Below, piece by piece: positions 8,912 to 16,105 of a stretch of DNA of 27,362 nt. Position numbers and translations under genes: made by a program. How positions within the stretch are numbered: position 1 is the first letter of the stretch; the number at the start of each line of letters is the position of its first letter. The stretch comes from JANNRA01 sp031401035 (GTDB taxonomy: Bacteria > Desulfobacterota > Binatia > HRBIN30 > CADEER01), in contig JANNRA010000042.1 of the NCBI GenBank assembly GCA_031401035.1, forward strand, positions 1 through 27,362, read 5' to 3'. Below the pieces are notes generated by a model that had not been told where the DNA came from, did not search any database, and worked only from the letters and a program-made list of their open reading frames with translations.

Positions 8912-9115
8912 ATGCCGCTCGATCCCTAGGCGAAAGCCTTTCTCGACCAGATCGCGTCGATGGCGGCGCCGCCGCTTCCCGGCCGCGGCCGACGATTGCT
9001 GCGCCGCTACGACGGCATGATCCACGGCTTCTTCGGCATGAGCGCGATCATGGACACGGCGAAGACTGCGATCGCCGACGCGTCGGCCGCGCTGCGGCGC
9101 GCCTACGAGACGTGA
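8912..9115 (+). pseudogene. HSL-family esterase remnant, middle deleted, with internal TAG
   Basis: The ATG at 8912 opens MPLDP, then a TAG at 8927-8929, then AKAFLDQIASMAAPPLPG. This is the usual start of bacterial hormone-sensitive-lipase-type esterases (MPLDPQAKAFLDQ in the family; CAG to TAG is a single change). In the same frame it joins RRYDGMIHGFFGMSAIMDTA and a final helix ending at TGA 9113-9115. That is the family C-terminus with its catalytic His in GMIHGFF. About 250 middle residues, including HGGG and the GxSAGG nucleophile, are gone. The stop overlaps the GTG/ATG start of the following SDR, so the ancestral esterase was probably coupled to it. Confidence 0.8.
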
Positions 9116-9897
9116 GCATGGGACGGCTCGACGGCAAGGTCGCCATCGTCACCGGCGGCGCCTCCGGCATCGGCGAGGCCACCTGCCGACGCTTCGTGAA
9201 CGAGGGCGCACGCGTCGTCGTCGCCGACGTGAACGACGAGGCCGGCGCCGCGTTTGCCCGCGAGCCCGGCGACGCGGCCGCCTTTCACCACACCGACGTC
9301 GCGTCCCTCGCCGAGGTGAAAGCCGCGGTCGCCTTCGCGGTCGAGCGCTTCGGCGGTCTCGACGTGATGCACAACAACGCCGCGTGGACCGGAGGCGGCT
9401 ACGTCCACGAGATCGAGCCGGCGATCTGGGACCGCAGCATCCAGATCATGTTGACCGGCGTCTTCTACGGGATGAAGGCGGCGATTCCCGCCATGCTGGC
9501 GCGTGGCGGCGGCTCGATCGTCAACACCGCCTCGGTCGAAGGCATCGTCGCCGAGATCATGGCGGCGCCCTACAACACGGCGAAGGCCGGCATGATCAAC
9601 CTCTCGCGCACGGTCGCGATCGAGTATGGGCGGAAGCACATCCGCTCGAACTGCATCTGCCCCGGGGTCGTCGACACCCCGATGGGCGCGCTCCTCTTGT
9701 CGGTCGTGCCCAAGTCGCGCGCCGCCATCGAAGCTGAGCACGCCATCGGGCGGCTCATCCGCCCCGAGGAGATAGCCAACGTGGCTCTCTGCTTGGCGAG
9801 CGACGAGTCGTCGGCTGTGACGGGCGCCGCCATCGTCGTCGACGGCGGGCTCATCTCGAAGTCACCCATCTCGGGCTTCCCGCCCTACGGATGTTGA
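9112..9897 (+). CDS. Classical short-chain dehydrogenase/reductase
   Basis: A classical SDR of about 260 residues, oxidising or reducing an alcohol/carbonyl pair. Numbering from the ATG at 9118, cofactor motif TGGASGIG is at 12-19. Asp37 at the end of the second strand suggests NAD(H). NNA is at 86-88, and the catalytic set is S139, Y152 and K156 (YNTAK). The C-terminal region CPGVVDTPMG and the VVDGG strand are standard. The start may be GTG 9112 or ATG 9118; both overlap or abut the esterase remnant's stop, and neither has a strong ribosome-binding site. Its stop overlaps the convergent LLM gene by 13 bases. Upstream BVMO and esterase remnants suggest it once made the ketone used by a BVMO. 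Confidence 0.92.
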   Translation: MSMGRLDGKVAIVTGGASGIGEATCRRFVNEGARVVVADVNDEAGAAFAREPGDAAAFHHTDVASLAEVKAAVAFAVERFGGLDVMHNNAAWTGGGYVHEIEPAIWDRSIQIMLTGVFYGMKAAIPAMLARGGGSIVNTASVEGIVAEIMAAPYNTAKAGMINLSRTVAIEYGRKHIRSNCICPGVVDTPMGALLLSVVPKSRAAIEAEHAIGRLIRPEEIANVALCLASDESSAVTGAAIVVDGGLISKSPISGFPPYGC

Positions 9898-10895
9898 AGA
9901 CGGCGTAGCAGCGCGGACTGCACCTCGCGATCGGGCAGGTCCACCGTGCATTGCCAGGTGTCGATCACGTCGCCGTAGCGCTGCGCGAGGCGGGGAGCGA
10001 TCTGCTCGGGATTTTCGCAGACGACGGCGAAGCTCTCGAGCATCTCGTCGCTGATCAGCTCGCCCATTCCCTGCCACGCGCCCTGCTTCGACAGCCGATG
10101 CAACTCGGGCTGCAGCTCGCCCCAGCCGTGCCGCTCCAAGACGGGCTTGTAGGCCGGGGTCGACCCGTAGAAAGCGAGTTGCAGCTTCACGAACTGCCGA
10201 CTCGCCTCGAAGGCCCCGCCATCCATGCCGGAGACCACGATGATCGGCGCGCTGACGTCGAAGTCGGCTCGCGACCGGCCGGCTTTCGCGAGACCGCGTG
10301 CGAGCGCCGGCACGGTCACCTCGCGGAGATACTTCTCGGTCGTGAAGCCATGGGCGACGAACCCGTCGGCGACCTCGCCGGCCACTTCGGTCATCAGCGG
10401 CCCGACCCCGGCGACCATCACCTTGGGCGCGGGGAAGGCGCGCTGGGCGGGCACGAACATCGGGGTCATCAAGGTGTGCTGGTAGAACTCGCCGCGGAAA
10501 TCGAGCCTCTCGCCGTCGAGCCACGAGCTCCAGATCGCCCGTAGGGCCATCACGAACTCGCGCATCCGCGCCGCCGGTTGCGACCAGGGCATGCTGAAGC
10601 GCTTGGTGACGTGCGGCCGGATCTGCGATCCCAGGCCCAATGTGAAGCGGCCGCCCGAATACTGGTTCAAGTCGTGCGCCACGTTGGCCACCGTCATCGG
10701 GCTGCGCGCGAAGGCGACACTGACGGCGGTCATCAACCCGACCCGCTCGCTGTGCTCTGCCGCCAACAGTAACGGAAGAAAGGGATCGGTGCTGATCTCC
10801 GCGCTGAAGGCGCCGTCGTAGCCGAGGGCTTCGATCTCCGTAATCCGGCTCGGGATCGACCCGAGGTCGGCGATCAGACTGGCATTGATCTTCAT
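9885..10895 (-). CDS. LLM-class F420-dependent oxidoreductase
   Basis: A 336-residue luciferase-like monooxygenase-family TIM barrel, close in pattern to the MSMEG_2256-type F420-dependent oxidoreductases. Visible family elements are EIEALGYDGAFSAE near the start, VGLMTAVSVAFARSPM, then DLNQYSGGRFTLGLGSQI with the typical S-x-GR-x-LG-x-G segment. RGEFYQH and PKVMVAGVGPLMTEVAGEVA follow. The ATG at 10895 is supported by AGGAG about seven bases upstream; a 23-residue longer frame is rejected. It probably uses F420 (or FMN) to oxidise or reduce an unknown alcohol, aldehyde or ketone. It converges with and overlaps the SDR end by 13 bases. Confidence 0.9.
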   Translation of the reverse strand: MKINASLIADLGSIPSRITEIEALGYDGAFSAEISTDPFLPLLLAAEHSERVGLMTAVSVAFARSPMTVANVAHDLNQYSGGRFTLGLGSQIRPHVTKRFSMPWSQPAARMREFVMALRAIWSSWLDGERLDFRGEFYQHTLMTPMFVPAQRAFPAPKVMVAGVGPLMTEVAGEVADGFVAHGFTTEKYLREVTVPALARGLAKAGRSRADFDVSAPIIVVSGMDGGAFEASRQFVKLQLAFYGSTPAYKPVLERHGWGELQPELHRLSKQGAWQGMGELISDEMLESFAVVCENPEQIAPRLAQRYGDVIDTWQCTVDLPDREVQSALLRRLQHP

Positions 10896-10903
10896 CGCAA
10901 CTC

Positions 10904-10990
10904 CTAATCGGCAAGCCGCGGTGCGCGCATCTCGGCGCGAACGCGGTCGTAGGTCCACGGCCACGTGGTCGGGAGCTCGTCGGCCTCAAG
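10904..10990 (-). pseudogene. Possible gene-end remnant upstream of the LLM gene
   Basis: On the minus strand a 28-residue frame, LEADELPTTWPWTYDRVR then AEMRAPRLAD, ends at a TAG (complement of 10904-10906), eight bases before the LLM start. It shares the LLM ribosome-binding site. Its composition is that of a real protein C-terminus, and the stop/start spacing is operon-like, but another stop closes the frame just upstream. It may be the surviving tail of a lost upstream gene. The family is not recognised. Confidence 0.3.
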
Positions 10991-11079
10991 CTACCAGCTC
11001 TTGCAGCCGCTCGCCCAGATGGCGCGCTTCGCCGCTTCCGTGCGCTCCGCGTCGAAGCGCGCCATGGCGGCACGGGTGA

Positions 11080-11505
11080 CGCCGATCGAGCGGCTCGAGG
11101 TGCCGGCCACCGTGCAGGCGGTGTTGGCGGCGCGCATCGATCGGTTGCCGGAGCGCGAGAAGCGGTTGCTCCACGTTGCCGAGTACACCTTTAAGCATCC
11201 GTTGACGCAGGAGGTCGCGCTCGGCAGCCAGCTCAAGGAGCGCGCCGCCAGGTAGACGGTGCAGTGGCACGCGCCATTGAGCGGCAATACTCCGAGCATC
11301 TCGACGAGCGCGCGCCGCTGCTGGCGCATCACCTCGAGCCGGCCGGTGAAGCGCTGGCCGCCGCGCCTGGGTACCGCCGCGGCGCGCTCGCACCTACTGC
11401 GCCAGGCGCAGCCAGGCTAGGAAGAGATCGGCGCGCCGGGACACGCCGTACGGCTGGCGCAGGAGCTGGGAGCGCGCTCACGGCCGGTGGCGGACGATCC
11501 GGCTC
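11080..11505 (+). pseudogene. Broken AAA-ATPase segment of an adenylate-cyclase-associated protein
   Basis: IERLEVPATVQAVLAARIDR then LPEREKRLLHVAE is the characteristic stretch of large adenylate/guanylate-cyclase or kinase-linked ATPase proteins. It joins directly to YTFKHPLTQEVALGS, skipping the roughly 40 residues normally between them. A stop at 11253-11255 follows. Downstream, in another frame, ARAIERQYSEHLDERAPLLA then HHLEPAGEALAAA continues the same family (the helical region beginning the TPR-like part). A further piece, EEIGAPGHAVRLAQELG, appears at about 11421-11471. Neither the cyclase domain nor the ATPase P-loop is present. It is a multiply deleted, frameshifted relic. Confidence 0.72.
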
Positions 11506-11639
11506 CTCGATAGTCGCGCTGTACGGTGCGAGCGAGAATGTCGTTGGCTGCCTGACGGACGGAGTCTCGCTGAAATCGATCCGTTCCGGGCCGACTCGGT
11601 CGGGTTGACCCGCCTTACTCAGCTCCTTACGTTGGCCGC

Positions 11640-12182
11640 ATGAAGGCTACTGTGACCCGCACGGCGGAGTGGAGTCACACGCCTGAGAGGGTGCAGCGCG
11701 CACATGATAACTATCCGCCCGGCGCGAGCTTCGACCCCAAGCAGTTCTTCGACTACTGCGAGAGCCAGATCAGCGGTGGCGGCATGGACCGCAAGTGGTT
11801 TCCGGATTTCGTCCGCGTGGTCGCCGAGTTCGAGTACACGCAGACCGAGAAGATCCTGGTGCGCAACCTGAAGAAGCTGCACTTCGATCTGAACCGGCGC
11901 GGCGACGACTCCCCGGTCTACTTCCGGCGCCGCGGTGACACCGCGTACCGGCGCGTGACGCGCGCGGACTACGAGGCGCTGCGGACGGAGTTCCAGGAGC
12001 GCGAGCAGCTCGATCTCCTCGACCGTCAGCCGGCGAGGAAGTGGCGCAGTGCGGCGGCCATCTCCTCCCGTGCGCCGACGCCCGACAGGATCACGTCCAC
12101 GAACGGGATCGAGGTGTGGATCTGGCCGCGACAGGGCAGGTGGCGGGCGTCGACGCCGGCTGCCGCCAGCGCTGCGGCGTAG
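11640..12182 (+). CDS. Hypothetical protein with probably altered C-terminus
   Basis: A 180-residue open frame. Residues 1 to about 132 have normal composition (FDPKQFFDYCESQISGGGMD, KWFPDFVRVVAEFEYTQTEK, LHFDLNRRGDDSPVYFRRRG) and look coding, rich in aromatic and charged residues. From about 12026 it runs antisense through the 3' end of the BVMO-esterase gene and becomes Arg/Ala/Pro/Ser-rich, as a shadow would. The 157-base convergent overlap suggests its own ending was lost and the frame now reads into the neighbour. No clear ribosome-binding site precedes the ATG. I do not recognise the family. Confidence 0.5.
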   Translation: MKATVTRTAEWSHTPERVQRAHDNYPPGASFDPKQFFDYCESQISGGGMDRKWFPDFVRVVAEFEYTQTEKILVRNLKKLHFDLNRRGDDSPVYFRRRGDTAYRRVTRADYEALRTEFQEREQLDLLDRQPARKWRSAAAISSRAPTPDRITSTNGIEVWIWPRQGRWRASTPAAASAAA

Positions 12183-14617
12183 GCCGCGCCCTCGTCGCGG
12201 AGCGGGTCGAACTCGCACGTCACGATCAGTGCGGGCGGCAGGCCGGCCAGGGTCTTCGCGCGCAGCGGTGACGCCTTGGGAGTCTGCCGATCGGCCGGAT
12301 CGGCGTAGTGGTCCCAGAACCAGCGCACCAGGGCCGTGGTGAGCACGTAGCCCTCGCCGTTCTCCGCGTACGACGCGCGCGTGAAGTCGGGGTCGGTCGC
12401 CGGGGTCAGCAGTACCTGACCGGCGATCGCGGGGCCGCCGGCATCACGGGCGAGCTGGCAGACGACCGCGGCGACGTTGCCGCCGGCGCTCCAGCCGCAC
12501 ACCGCGAGCTTGCCGGGCACGCCACGGAGTGTCGCTGCGTTGGCCGCGATCCAGCGGACGGCGGCGAAGCCGTCGTCGACTGCGGCGGGGAAGCGGGCCT
12601 CGGGGGCATGGCGGTAGTCGACCGACACGACGATGGCGCCGGACCGGACGCAGAGGTCGCGGCAGAACGGGTCGTCGGAGTCGGCGCCGCCGAGCACCCA
12701 GCCGCCACCGTGGAAGTAGGCGACGATTCCGTGCGGGCCCGGGCTCGCGGGCCGGTAGAGACGGTACGCGAGCGCGCCGGCCGCGCCGGGCAGCTCGCCG
12801 TCGACGATCTCGCCGACCTCGGGACCGGGCGGCCGCACGGCTGCCGACGCCACGACGAAGTCGCGCGCGTCCGCGACCGACAGGGTCTCGATCGCGGGCG
12901 CGCCCATCTCGGCGAGGAGATCGAGCAGCATTGCGACGTCCGGTTGCAGCGGGCGGACGACGCCGTCGTTGCAGCGCGCTCCGGCGGGGCCCTCGAAGGC
13001 GAAGCCGAGGTAGTCGCGGCGTACCACCTCGTCGCAGGTCGTGCGGTAGCGATCGACGCCGCCGATGTAGGGCAGGAACACGCGCGGCTTGCCGGGAACG
13101 TTCGCCCCCATGTACCAGGAGTTCGCGCGCGGGAAGAGGGTGATGTCGGCGCCGTCGCTGACGTGCTGCACCCAGGCCGCCTCGGCCACCGGCGTCGGCT
13201 CGATCACGTCTAGCCGCTGCGCCCGCATGTGGGCGAGGCACGTGCCCACCCAGTCGACGTGCTGCTCGATCGATACCGCCATGTTCGACAGCACCGAGGG
13301 GCTCCCGGGTCCGGTGATGGTGAAGAAGTTCGGGAAGCCGGTCGTCGTCAAGCCAAGATAGGTTCTGGGGCCCTCGGCCCACTTGTCGGCGAGCGTGCGG
13401 CCGTCCCGCCCCGCGATGTCGACGGCGACGATCGCGCCGGTCATCGCGTCGAAGCCGGTGGCGAACACGATGACGTCGAACGCGAAGGACCGGGTCGCGG
13501 TGTCGATGCCCTGCTCGGTGATGCTCGCGATGGGGTCCTTGCGCAGGTCGACCAGGAGGACGTGCGGCAGGTTGAAGGTCTCGTAGTAGCCGGTGTCGAT
13601 GCACGGCCGCTTGGTGTTGTAGAAGTGGTCCTTCGGGCTCAGCGCCTCCGCCGTCTCGGGATCGTGCACGATCGAGCGAATCTTGCCACGCAGGAAGTCG
13701 CACACAGTCGCGTTGGCCTCGGGGTTCGAGAGGATGTCTGCGAAGGCCGCGCCGAAGGCCAGCAGCTCGCCGGACGCGTAGGCCTGCTCGTACGTTGCCA
13801 GGCGCTCCGCCTCGGACACCTGGAACGCGCGCACCAGGCTCGGCTCGAGGGGCACGCCGGCGCCGGACATTCTGGCCGCTGCGCGGTATGCGGCCGGGTC
13901 GGTGTCGAACGCCGCCTTCTTGGCGGCGGCCACCGGCCCGTTGAAGGCCGGTCGCGAGAAGTTCGGCGTGCGCTGGAAGACCGTGAGCTCGGCCGCCTGC
14001 CGGGCGATGATCGGGATCGACTGGACCGCGGACGACCCCGTGCCGATGACCGCCACGCGCTTGCCGGAGAAGTCGACACCCTGGTGCGGCCAGCGGCCGG
14101 TGTAGTACGTCTCGCCCGCGAAGCGCCCGTAGCCCGGGACGTCGGGGGTCTTTGGCAGCGACAGGCACCCGGTGGCCATCACGTAGAAACGGGCGTGGAT
14201 CTCGTCGCCACGGCTCGTGCGAATCCGCCAGCGCGACGCGTCGTCGTCCCAGCGCGCGGCCTCGACGCGGGTCGAGAACTCGATGTCGCGTCGCAGGTCG
14301 TGCCGGTCGGCGACGTTGCCGAGGTAGCGCAGGATCTCGGGCTGCGTCGCGTAGCGCTCCGACCACTGCCACTCGCGCTCGAGCTCGGGATCGAAGCTGT
14401 ACGAATAGTCGATGCTCTCGATGTCGCAGCGCGCGCCTGGGTAGCGGTTCCAGTACCATGTGCCGCCGACGTCGTCGGCGCTCTCGATCACCTTCGCCGA
14501 GAATCCCAGGCCGCGTAGTCGGTGCAGCATGTAGAGGCCGGCGAAGCCGGCCCCCACCACGACCACGTCGAGCTCCGGACCGGGGGTGGGCCGCTCGGGC
14601 TCCATCTCAGCGGACAT
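12026..14617 (-). CDS. BVMO / HSL-type esterase fusion enzyme
   Basis: An 863-residue natural fusion. Residues about 17-545 form a flavin Baeyer-Villiger monooxygenase: FAD motif GAGFAG (22-27), fingerprint FAGETYYTGRWP (166-177), NADPH motif GTGSSA (192-197), KRPCIDTGYYETFN (336-349) and ATGFD (387-391). The fingerprint's usual His is Tyr172. Residues about 556-863 form an HSL-family alpha/beta hydrolase: oxyanion HGGG (636-639), nucleophile S710 in GWSAGG, D804 in EFDPLRDEG and H834 in GQIHTSI. The hydrolase begins with PLQPDVAMLLDLLAEMGAP, the normal free-standing start. AGGAGG lies nine bases before the ATG. The implied chemistry is ketone + O2 + NADPH to ester, then hydrolysis to acid and alcohol by the attached domain. 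Substrate unknown. Confidence 0.93.
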   Translation of the reverse strand: MSAEMEPERPTPGPELDVVVVGAGFAGLYMLHRLRGLGFSAKVIESADDVGGTWYWNRYPGARCDIESIDYSYSFDPELEREWQWSERYATQPEILRYLGNVADRHDLRRDIEFSTRVEAARWDDDASRWRIRTSRGDEIHARFYVMATGCLSLPKTPDVPGYGRFAGETYYTGRWPHQGVDFSGKRVAVIGTGSSAVQSIPIIARQAAELTVFQRTPNFSRPAFNGPVAAAKKAAFDTDPAAYRAAARMSGAGVPLEPSLVRAFQVSEAERLATYEQAYASGELLAFGAAFADILSNPEANATVCDFLRGKIRSIVHDPETAEALSPKDHFYNTKRPCIDTGYYETFNLPHVLLVDLRKDPIASITEQGIDTATRSFAFDVIVFATGFDAMTGAIVAVDIAGRDGRTLADKWAEGPRTYLGLTTTGFPNFFTITGPGSPSVLSNMAVSIEQHVDWVGTCLAHMRAQRLDVIEPTPVAEAAWVQHVSDGADITLFPRANSWYMGANVPGKPRVFLPYIGGVDRYRTTCDEVVRRDYLGFAFEGPAGARCNDGVVRPLQPDVAMLLDLLAEMGAPAIETLSVADARDFVVASAAVRPPGPEVGEIVDGELPGAAGALAYRLYRPASPGPHGIVAYFHGGGWVLGGADSDDPFCRDLCVRSGAIVVSVDYRHAPEARFPAAVDDGFAAVRWIAANAATLRGVPGKLAVCGWSAGGNVAAVVCQLARDAGGPAIAGQVLLTPATDPDFTRASYAENGEGYVLTTALVRWFWDHYADPADRQTPKASPLRAKTLAGLPPALIVTCEFDPLRDEGAAYAAALAAAGVDARHLPCRGQIHTSIPFVDVILSGVGAREEMAAALRHFLAG

Positions 14618-14698
14618 GCCAGTCTTCCTCCTCGCTCAGCTTGACGTACCACAACGATCGCTTGCGCGCGCTCGGTGTGCACGGGAACGTCGAGGGCC

Positions 14699-14806
14699 AT
14701 GGGGAAGTTCTTCGATGTCGGCGAGACGCGGGGGATGCTCGGGTTGCGGCTGGTGCTCACGACCGGTGTCCCCGACCCCTGGGGCGAGGCGGCGAAGGGG
14801 ATCTTC
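14699..14806 (+). pseudogene. Possible GST-like N-terminal fragment
   Basis: From the ATG at 14699 the frame reads MGKFFDVGETRGMLGLRLVL then TTGVPDPWGEAAKGIF. This resembles the opening of certain glutathione-S-transferase-like proteins (VPxPWGEAAKGI is the part I recognise). After about 36 residues it breaks into arginine-rich shadow, exactly where a thiolase fragment begins in another frame. The assignment is tentative. Confidence 0.4.
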
Positions 14807-14922
14807 CGTCGTCGGCGTCGACATGACCCGCGCCGCCGCCACCAGAGTGTCCGAGCAGGTCGGCGTCGGACCCGAGGACATCGACGTGGTCGAACTGCAC
14901 GACTGCCTCGCCCAGAACGAGC
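14805..14922 (+). pseudogene. SCPx-type thiolase fragment
   Basis: The frame SVVGVDMTRAAATRVSEQVG then VGPEDIDVVELHDCLAQNE matches the central region of sterol-carrier-protein-x/lipid-transfer thiolases. In the family this region is GxDMTRxAAxxxYExAGVGPEDIDVVELHDCFxxNE, with the ELHDCF active-site segment. Both the upstream and downstream thirds of a thiolase (about 390 residues) are missing. It is joined on the left to the GST-like fragment and on the right, within nine bases, to copy B of the long repeat. Confidence 0.7.
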
Positions 14923-14930
14923 ACCGGCTC

Positions 14931-15090
14931 CCAGGCTTGGGCGCCGACCTCAACGACGCGGCCGGCCCATCGTCCGATTGAGCGCGCCGCTCGTGCCCGA
15001 GGCGCGCCCCGTCCAGCGGGTCGCCGAATCCCCACACCACGCGTCCCATACCTGGCGTTACGCGACAATGCGCAGCTGATGCGGGCGCGT
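14931..15090. repeat. Long dispersed repeat, copy B
   Basis: This uninterrupted copy of about 160 bases begins CCAGGCTTGGGCGCCGACC. It matches 6818-6876 plus 6985-7100, and its second half matches 16986-17086. It contains the common core TACCTGGCGTTACGCG and ends in the motif ATGCGCAGCTGATGCGGGC, which is also seen at 15874-15892. It lies between the thiolase fragment and the GST gene and carries no conserved reading frame. Confidence 0.75.
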
Positions 15091-15124
15091 CGCGACCACT
15101 GGCGCCTTCAGTCTCGCTTGCGGA

Positions 15125-15766
15125 TCAGACGCTGCGCGCCGCGGCGGTGATGCCCTCGACCTCGCGGCGCACCGCCGGGCGGGCGCCGACGCGGGCCGCC
15201 CAGGCGACCACGTTGGCGTGCGCCTCCGCCGGCGGCGCGCCGAGTGAGCCGGCGAACAGCATGGTCATGAAGTAGCCGATATCGGCGACGCTGAACGGTC
15301 CGCAGAGGAACTCGCGTCCGGCGAGCTCGGCGTCCAGCCGCGCATAGTGCGCGGCGATCGCCGCCTGCGCGGCGGCGATGCGCGGCGCGTCGCGCTGAGC
15401 GGCATCGGGCTTGTAAAACACCTCCTGGATCAGCTCCCGCACCGACGGAAAGAGGATCTCGTCGGCGGCCGCCTCGAGCTGGCGACAGCGCACCCGGCCG
15501 GCGATATCGCGCGGGTAGAGCGGCGGCGCGGGATAGCGCTCCTCAAGGTATTCGAAGATGAGGGTCGAGTCGTAGAGCGCCACGGCGCCGTCGACCAAGA
15601 CCGGCACCTGCGCCTTCGGATTCAGGCGCATCACCTCCGGGTGCTTCGGCAGGTAGCCGGCGCTGCTGAACGGCACCGAGATGAGTTCGCAGGCAATCGC
15701 CTTCTCGTCGAGCGCGATGCGCACTTTGGCGGTGAACAGACTGAGCGGGCCGGAATAGAGTTGCAT
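15125..15766 (-). CDS. Glutathione S-transferase-like protein
   Basis: A 213-residue GST-fold protein. The N-terminal thioredoxin domain begins MQLYSGPLSLFTAKVRIAL; S9 near the helix start is a candidate thiol-activating residue. The cis-proline is P55 in AQVPVLVDG, and D66-S67 (YDSTLIFEYLEE) stand in for the usual glutathione-binding Glu-Ser. The C-terminal helical domain has the expected FSVADIGYF N-capping segment. The start at 15766 has GGAGG about four bases upstream; a 14-residue longer frame is rejected. It stands alone on the minus strand between gene debris and a partial copy of the long repeat. Likely detoxification or a specific glutathione conjugation/isomerisation. Confidence 0.9.
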   Translation of the reverse strand: MQLYSGPLSLFTAKVRIALDEKAIACELISVPFSSAGYLPKHPEVMRLNPKAQVPVLVDGAVALYDSTLIFEYLEERYPAPPLYPRDIAGRVRCRQLEAAADEILFPSVRELIQEVFYKPDAAQRDAPRIAAAQAAIAAHYARLDAELAGREFLCGPFSVADIGYFMTMLFAGSLGAPPAEAHANVVAWAARVGARPAVRREVEGITAAARSV

Positions 15767-15870
15767 CGAACCTCCGTACTCGGGCGCGGACGCGCCGGAC
15801 GGCATCACCTAGACGCCCCGCGGGCGGTCGTCCATCGCCACCTCCCGTCCGACGCATGGGACCACTCCCG

Positions 15871-15909
15871 CCGCGATGCGCAGCGCATGCGGGCTGTTCG
15901 CCGGCGGTG
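15871..15909. repeat. Long dispersed repeat, partial copy D
   Basis: The stretch CGCGATGCGCAGCGCATGC then GGGCTGTTCGCCGGCGG matches the terminal part of copies A (about 7057-7096), B (about 15060-15086) and C (about 17046-17083), with a few substitutions. Only this end of the element is present. Confidence 0.55.
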
Positions 15910-15966
15910 CACTGGTGGCCGGTCGCGGTTGATTGGCGAGCGCTGCTCCGGCGACTCCCGCACCCT

Positions 15967-15991
15967 GACCCTCTCCCGCAGAGAGAGGGTC
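15967..15991. repeat. GACCCTCT hairpin
   Basis: Arms GACCCTCT (15967-15974) and AGAGGGTC (15984-15991) are perfect inverted copies around a nine-base loop. Elements of the form CCCTGACCCTCTCCC...GAGAGGG recur between genes in many GC-rich environmental genomes. Whether other copies exist in this genome cannot be seen from one window. Confidence 0.45.
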
Positions 15992-16036
15992 GAGGAAGAA
16001 GCGGGCGCCGCGTCGACGTCGCCGTAGGGCCCATCT

Positions 16037-16079
16037 GAGCGTGGGCGACGCCCGCGTTCGAGGATCGCCGCCCACGCTC
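16037..16079 (-). terminator. Candidate 3' hairpin of the FN3-like secreted-protein gene
   Basis: Perfect 11-base arms GAGCGTGGGCG (16037-16047) and CGCCCACGCTC (16069-16079) flank a 21-base loop. On the minus strand the stem begins 26 bases past the stop of the 16106-16813 gene, where a terminator would sit. No U-tract follows, so it may instead protect the mRNA end. Confidence 0.4.
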
Positions 16080-16105
16080 TCGCCCGTCACCTCGCGATCG
16101 GCGCG

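Larger units (their letters stand above)
15767..16105. other. Intergenic region with repeats and hairpins
   Basis: No gene is evident here. The region contains a partial copy of the long dispersed repeat (15871-15909) and a GACCCTCT/AGAGGGTC hairpin (15967-15991). A second hairpin with 11-base arms (16037-16079) lies just beyond the stop of the upstream minus-strand secreted-protein gene. Confidence 0.6.

Noticed and set aside
12444..14518. Long frames on both strands overlapping the BVMO-esterase fusion
   Set aside because: The fusion frame carries all catalytic motifs of both domains; the others are shadows.
6985..15090. Long dispersed repeat as integron attC sites
   Set aside because: The core GCGTTACGC hinted at an attC-like GTTRRRY end, but the matching RYYYAAC end and the paired boxes are absent, and no integrase is present.
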